NCBI GenBank assembly: GCA_031373225.1
Contig: JANMMM010000096.1
Location: forward strand, 1 to 8,804
Reading direction: 5' to 3'
DNA length: 8,804 bases
DNA from: JANOYJ01 sp031373225
GTDB taxonomy: Bacteria; Pseudomonadota; Alphaproteobacteria; Rhizobiales; Rhizobiaceae
The number at the start of each line of letters is the position of its first letter. Positions within the stretch are counted from its first letter, which is position 1. The notes beneath the pieces were generated by a model. The model did no database searches. It worked only from the letters and a program-made list of their open reading frames with translations, and was not told where the DNA came from. The position numbers and the translations under genes are program-made. Positions 4,505 to 8,804 of this stretch are shown in pieces.

Positions 4505-6907
4505 ATGCTCCTTCAAAGTGTCAAAGACAGGTTTTCCCTGTCAATCGGCCGCGAGGCCAAGGACCCGGCGGAGTTCCGTGCGCACCAACTCAAGGCCGTG
4601 ATTGGCATCACACCATTGATGATGGCGGGCAATGCAGTCAATGCCACCATCATCTGCCTCGCATTTTCAGGCAAGTCTTTCGCTCCGGGCGTCTATGTCT
4701 GGACCGCGCTTATCTACGCAATGGCCTTCACAGGTTATTATTCATGGCGAAAGTCGAACACCCACCCTTTTCCCAACCAAATTTCGGCGCGCACGCTCAG
4801 GAAGGTGGCGATCAACTCGACGCTTCTGGGTCTTTTGTGGGGATTTGTGCCGCTGATGGCCTATCCCGGAGGCGATTTGGCCACCAAGCTGGTCATAGTG
4901 GCCTTTTCCGGCGGCATGATGGGTGGCGGGTGTTTTGCGCTTTACATGGTTCCGCACGCTCTGGCGGGCTATCTGTCCGGCATTTTTGGATGTTTCTTTG
5001 TCGCATTGCTGATGAGCCGGGGTCCAGGCGACCTGGCCGTCGGCGCGCTTGCGGTCATGTATTTCGGTTCCCTTCTAGCCGCCAGTCTGACCATTGCGCA
5101 CATGTTCGCCACGGCCAAAATCTCCGCCTCGCAGCTTGAGGAACAGACGTCGATCATCGGACTGCTGCTCAATGATTTTGAGGAGAGCGCAAGCGACTGG
5201 CTCTGGGAAACCGACGTTGACGGCATGATGACGCGCGGCGCGCAGCGGTTTCATCAAGCCACCGGGATTGCGCAGGATCTGATCGAAATCTCCGCGAATT
5301 TTGAAGTGCCGCACGCGCTGCGCAACTCTGTCCAGGGGCACGGCAAGGGGTTCTCCAAGCTTTTTCAGTCCCTGCAGACGAAAACTGCCTTCAATGATCT
5401 GGAGCTGAGCATCCCTAAAGGTGACAGGGATGAGGTCTGGTTTTCGCTCAGCGGCAAACCGCTTATTGACAGAGACGGCAAGTTCACCGGCTATCGCGGT
5501 GTGGCCTCAAACATAACAAATGATAAGCTCGCAAATGAGCGCATCGCATTTCTGGCGCACAATGACGCGCTGACGGGCCTGGTCAACCGCACGCATTTTT
5601 CACAGGCCATTGAACGCTGCCTGGAAAGTCGCCGCCTTTCGGACGGCGCGCAGTTTTCCGTGTTTTATCTCGACCTTGACGGTTTCAAACTCATCAATGA
5701 CACCAAGGGTCACAGGATTGGCGATGAACTGCTCGTCGAAGTCGGCGTGCGGCTGAAGAAGGCCTTGCGCGACAATGATGTCGTTGCCCGGCTTGGCGGC
5801 GACGAGTTCGGTGTTCTGTTGCGCCACGAATTCTCCACGCCCTACCTCTCGACATTGGCTGAGAAGATAATTGCTGCGATTAACAAGCCGTTTGAGATTG
5901 ACGGGCATATCGTCTCGGTTGGAGTGTCCATCGGCATTGCCATCGCCCCGCAGGACGGCTCCAGTGTTGAAGCCCTCCTCAACAGCGCCGACCTCGGACT
6001 TTACCGGGCAAAGGAGCAGGGCAAGGGAACGTTCCGCTTCTTCGAAACTAAAATGGACGACATTGTGCGCGACCGCAGAATCCTCGAGCAGGAACTGCGC
6101 GGCGCACTGGCGGCGCGTCAGTTCGAGCTGCATTTCCAGCCGCTTGTCTCAGCGCTGGATGACACGACCAGCGGCTTTGAGGCGCTGATCCGCTGGAACC
6201 ATCCGACGCGCGGCCAGGTGCCGCCGTCTGACTTCATTCCACTTGCGGAAAAGACCGGCCTGATCTGCGAGATCGGCGACTGGGTGCTGATGGAAGCCTG
6301 CCGCACGGCAGCCACTTGGCCGGATCATATGACAATTTCCGTCAACCTGTCGCCGCAGCAGTTCCAGAACCGCCGGGTGGTCAAATCGACAAAACTGGCG
6401 CTCGAGACCACTGGCCTGACACCGGCAAGGCTTGAGCTCGAAATCACCGAAAGCCTGTTTGTAGACAATACTGAGGAAGCCCTGACGGCGCTCAACGACT
6501 TGAAGGCCCTCGGCGTCATGACATCGCTCGATGATTTCGGCACCGGCTATTCCAGCCTGTCCTACCTTCTGAAGTTCCCGTTCGACAAGCTGAAGATCGA
6601 CCAGTCTTTCATCCGCTCCATCGAGAAAGACAAGACCGCCCGCGACATTCTCGAAACCATCGCGCGGCTGGGCAAAATCCTGAACCTCAGCGTCACGGCC
6701 GAAGGCGTCGAAAACGCCGACCAGGCGCTGTACCTGTCCACCATGGCCTGCAGCCAGATGCAGGGCTTCCACTTTGGCAGGCCGATTCCATCGGGGCAGA
6801 TCGCCGCGTTTCTGCTGGGTGAGACCAGCCGGCGGATGAAGGGCAAAGAAGCCATGGTCAAGGCCAGGCGCAGACGCGGCGATTTGGAGAAACTGCGCAG
6901 CGCTTAG
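4505..6907 (+). CDS. Membrane PAS-GGDEF-EAL protein, cyclic-di-GMP synthase/phosphodiesterase
   Basis: This 800-residue inner-membrane sensor probably makes and/or breaks cyclic-di-GMP, controlling motility, attachment or biofilm. Six hydrophobic segments (about 31-54, 60-80, 100-120, 124-148, 149-170, 177-200) form the N-terminal sensor. TM4 has a Gly/Met cluster (135-142). A linker leads to a PAS domain (about 225-340; DWLWETD at 231-237). The GGDEF domain (about 345-510) has the intact signature at 431-435 and an inhibitory RxxD site (R422-D425) exactly five residues before it. The EAL domain (about 525-775) keeps E559, N614, E646, D676-D677 in LDDFGTGYSS, K697, E733 and Q753. Both activities are thus possible, which one dominates is unknown. 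A basic tail ends the protein. The ATG at 4505 follows AGAGA (4491-4495). It is monocistronic, with GTTAAC repeats upstream. Confidence 0.92.
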   Translation: MLLQSVKDRFSLSIGREAKDPAEFRAHQLKAVIGITPLMMAGNAVNATIICLAFSGKSFAPGVYVWTALIYAMAFTGYYSWRKSNTHPFPNQISARTLRKVAINSTLLGLLWGFVPLMAYPGGDLATKLVIVAFSGGMMGGGCFALYMVPHALAGYLSGIFGCFFVALLMSRGPGDLAVGALAVMYFGSLLAASLTIAHMFATAKISASQLEEQTSIIGLLLNDFEESASDWLWETDVDGMMTRGAQRFHQATGIAQDLIEISANFEVPHALRNSVQGHGKGFSKLFQSLQTKTAFNDLELSIPKGDRDEVWFSLSGKPLIDRDGKFTGYRGVASNITNDKLANERIAFLAHNDALTGLVNRTHFSQAIERCLESRRLSDGAQFSVFYLDLDGFKLINDTKGHRIGDELLVEVGVRLKKALRDNDVVARLGGDEFGVLLRHEFSTPYLSTLAEKIIAAINKPFEIDGHIVSVGVSIGIAIAPQDGSSVEALLNSADLGLYRAKEQGKGTFRFFETKMDDIVRDRRILEQELRGALAARQFELHFQPLVSALDDTTSGFEALIRWNHPTRGQVPPSDFIPLAEKTGLICEIGDWVLMEACRTAATWPDHMTISVNLSPQQFQNRRVVKSTKLALETTGLTPARLELEITESLFVDNTEEALTALNDLKALGVMTSLDDFGTGYSSLSYLLKFPFDKLKIDQSFIRSIEKDKTARDILETIARLGKILNLSVTAEGVENADQALYLSTMACSQMQGFHFGRPIPSGQIAAFLLGETSRRMKGKEAMVKARRRRGDLEKLRSA

Positions 6908-6985
6908 ATTCGATTGCAGTCCAGGACGTCCGGATGATCCCGAAGCCAAGTTTGGGACCGCACATGATCGGCGGTAAAAATCTTT

Positions 6986-7002
6986 GGGGCGCACAGGGCC
7001 CC
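6986..7002 (+). terminator. Possible hairpin after the GGDEF/EAL gene
   Basis: GGGGC (6986-6990) pairs with GCCCC (6998-7002) with a seven-base loop, followed only by TTCC. It is the best terminator candidate for the cyclic-di-GMP gene but lacks a proper T-run. Confidence 0.3.
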
Positions 7003-7053
7003 TTCCAGTGACCCTGAAACCCCTGACTGTTCAAAGCTTCGGCGCAAGGCGCG

Positions 7054-7081
7054 TTTGGCTGAGCGGAAACACTCCGCCAAA
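7054..7081 (-). terminator. Possible hairpin after the EF-G-like gene
   Basis: TTTGG (7054-7058) with CCAAA (7077-7081) and CGGA (7064-7067) with TCCG (7073-7076) give a nine-pair stem with a five-base bulge, about 20 bases past the EF-G-like stop codon. There is no U-tract after it on the minus strand. The remaining bases between the two convergent genes (6908-7100) show no gene or RNA that I recognise. Confidence 0.3.
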
Positions 7082-7100
7082 ACATGAAGCGGGCGGTTCT

Positions 7101-8804
7101 CTAGGCGGCAGAGCGCGCGCCGTGCGTCTTGATCACATCATCGGCGAGCCGTCCGGACAATTCGGCCATATGGTCGAATACCGCCGTGTAGCCCGCAGTG
7201 CCGGATGTCGCCGAGCGCAGCTCGACGATCAGGCCTTTTAATTCAGCCTGCGGCATCAGTGTTTCGATGACATTCCAATTGTCCCACCCTTCGCGCGGAT
7301 TGAAGCCCAATATCTGTCCGCGGCGCTGGGTAAGGATTGTGGTGACGCTCGCCATGGCGCTTTCGGGCGTTGTGACCGTCACTTTCATCACCGGCTCAAG
7401 CAGCACCGAGCCGCAGGCGCCCATGCCTTCCCTCATTGCCGCCTTTGCCGCAAGCTGAAATGCCATGTCAGAGGAATCGACCGTGTGGTACGAGCCTTCC
7501 GACAGGTTGACCGTCAGGTCCACCAGCGGGAAGCCGAGCGGGCCGCTCTTCAAATAGTCGCGCACGCCTTCCTCCACCGACGGGATATATTGCTTCGGCA
7601 CAACGCCGCCGGTCACCGTGTCGGTGAATTTGAAGCCTTCGCCGCGCGCCAGCGGCTTGATCTCGATGACCACGTCGCCAAACTGGCCATGGCCGCCGGA
7701 CTGCTTCTTGTGGCGGCCGCGCACCTGGGTGGAGCCTTTGATCGTCTCGCGCCAGGCGACCATCGGCTCGTGCGTGTCGATGGCGATGCCGTAACGGCCG
7801 GACAGGCGCTCCAAGGCGACGCGCAGATGCATCTCGCCCTGGCCGCCGATCACCGTCTCGGCGCTTTCCTGATTGTGCTCCACCAAGAGCGACGGGTCTT
7901 CGTCGGCGATTCTATGAAGCGCAGCGGAGAGCTTCACTTCGTCCTTGCGCTCCTTGGCCCTGACCGCAATCGACATGACGGCATCGGGTTTGCCGGTCTT
8001 TGCAAGCGCAGGCGCGGTTTCTTTGGCTGAACCCAAAGTTGCGCCGGTCGTGATGGCGTCGAGTTTGCCAAGCGCCACTGTGTCGCCGGGGCCTGCGGAG
8101 GCGATTTTCTTCACATCCTTGCCCATCAGCGAAAACAGTCCGGAGACTTTGCCCGACGCGCCGCCGCCTGACACTTCCATTCCGTCCGACACCGCGCCGG
8201 ACAGAACCCGGGCCACGGACAGCTTGCCGGCATGGGAAGTGTGGATCGTTTTCATCACTTGCAGAACCGGCCCGTTGGCCTTGATGCCGAGGCGCTTGGC
8301 AGTGATGGCGGCGTCCGGGCCGTCATGGCGGATGGCTTTGAGGAGCCGCGTGATGCCGTTGCCGTTTTCCGCCGCGCCGATGAACACTGGCACAACGGAG
8401 CCGTCACGCAGATCAGCGGAAAGATCGTCAAACACTTCGTCCATCGGCGGCGCGACTTCCTCCAGCAGCTGCTCCATCAGAGCATCGTCATGATCCGACA
8501 GACGCTCAAGCATAGAGTAGCGCGCCTCGACCTCGCGCGCCTTGTCGGCATCAGGAATGGCGATCACCTCGCTCTCGGCATGTTCGCGGAAAACGTAGGC
8601 GCGCTCGGACGCCAGATCGATGGTGCCAATGGCGATGCCGTCTTTCCAGATCAGGATTTGGCGCAGCAGCAGCGGGGTCTTGGAAGCGGGCTGCAGCAGT
8701 TTCAAAATGTCGCGCACCGAGCCGGACGCTTTGTCGATCTTGTTCAGAAACAGCATGTGGGGCAGGCCCAGGTCCTCAAGGCGTCGCAGCACCAATTGCA
8801 GCGC
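7101..8804 (-). CDS. EF-G-like GTPase (elongation factor G paralogue), 5' end outside the window
   Basis: The 567 visible residues lack only the start of the GTPase domain (P-loop and switch regions); homologues have about 670. The G4 motif NKID is at visible residues 21-24. A beta-barrel domain II follows (about 200-280), then domain III with QGEMHLRVALERL, domain IV with RGRHKKQSGGHGQFGDVV and GSYHTVDSSDMAF (His matching the tip residue of E. coli EF-G), and domain V with LLEPVMKV and RRGQILG. The sequence resembles the second, EF-G2-like group of alphaproteobacteria rather than the main translocase, and no ribosomal genes are beside it. Its exact role, in translocation under stress, recycling or otherwise, is not established. 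The coding region is intact to its TAG stop. It converges on the GGDEF/EAL gene. Confidence 0.88.
   Translation of the reverse strand, partial: ALQLVLRRLEDLGLPHMLFLNKIDKASGSVRDILKLLQPASKTPLLLRQILIWKDGIAIGTIDLASERAYVFREHAESEVIAIPDADKAREVEARYSMLERLSDHDDALMEQLLEEVAPPMDEVFDDLSADLRDGSVVPVFIGAAENGNGITRLLKAIRHDGPDAAITAKRLGIKANGPVLQVMKTIHTSHAGKLSVARVLSGAVSDGMEVSGGGASGKVSGLFSLMGKDVKKIASAGPGDTVALGKLDAITTGATLGSAKETAPALAKTGKPDAVMSIAVRAKERKDEVKLSAALHRIADEDPSLLVEHNQESAETVIGGQGEMHLRVALERLSGRYGIAIDTHEPMVAWRETIKGSTQVRGRHKKQSGGHGQFGDVVIEIKPLARGEGFKFTDTVTGGVVPKQYIPSVEEGVRDYLKSGPLGFPLVDLTVNLSEGSYHTVDSSDMAFQLAAKAAMREGMGACGSVLLEPVMKVTVTTPESAMASVTTILTQRRGQILGFNPREGWDNWNVIETLMPQAELKGLIVELRSATSGTAGYTAVFDHMAELSGRLADDVIKTHGARSAA

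Noticed and set aside
6924..6931. GGACGTCC palindrome after the GGDEF/EAL gene
   Set aside because: Eight bases are expected by chance at this GC content, and the site lies downstream of both convergent genes.
6149..6994. 281-codon open frame on the minus strand
   Set aside because: It is opposite the EAL domain, which is conserved residue by residue; an antisense shadow.
7485..8030. 181-codon open frame on the + strand
   Set aside because: It is opposite the EF-G-like gene and shows no recognisable domain or ribosome site.

Overview
The window looks like chromosomal DNA of an alphaproteobacterium, probably of the order Hyphomicrobiales (rhizobia, Brucella and relatives). This is inferred from the high GC content, a BA14K-type secreted protein, a rhizobial-type dodecin, a MazE-like (DUF3018) antitoxin, and a second EF-G-like GTPase standing away from the ribosomal operons. 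No phage, insertion sequence, CRISPR array, tRNA or rRNA is visible.

Layout, left to right. (1) 93-643: a compact type II toxin-antitoxin operon on the + strand, a MazE-like antitoxin and a MazF/PemK endoribonuclease. The toxin starts on TTG inside a 4-base overlap. A perfect 16-bp palindrome lies just before the antitoxin ribosome binding site and is probably the autoregulatory operator. Two hairpins follow the toxin. (2) 764-1969 (+): a complete enolase-superfamily protein of sugar-acid dehydratase type in which two normally conserved acidic active-site positions appear to be Gly and Asn. (3) 1966-2694 (-): an L,D-transpeptidase with an apparent Tat/lipoprotein signal, converging on the enolase gene so that both stop codons share one CTAG. 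(4) 2896-3204 (-): a small BA14K-like secreted protein with a strong terminator behind it. (5) 3368-3925 (+): the remains of a lipoprotein with three Kazal-type protease-inhibitor domains. A stop codon lies in its signal peptide and two frame changes flank its first domain. (6) 4020-4220 (-): a dodecin. (7) 4505-6907 (+): a large six-TM/PAS/GGDEF/EAL cyclic-di-GMP enzyme with all recognised catalytic motifs intact. (8) 7101-8804 (-): the C-terminal 567 residues of an EF-G-like GTPase whose start lies beyond the right edge.

Apart from the toxin-antitoxin pair the genes are single transcription units in alternating orientation, so this is not one pathway. Three neighbours, the L,D-transpeptidase, the BA14K protein and the Kazal lipoprotein, are all predicted to act in the cell envelope. 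The items most worth a second look are the broken Kazal gene, the enolase-family protein with non-canonical metal and base positions, and the operator-like sites before the antitoxin gene and the GGDEF/EAL gene. I found no clear sign of a wholly new multi-gene system.
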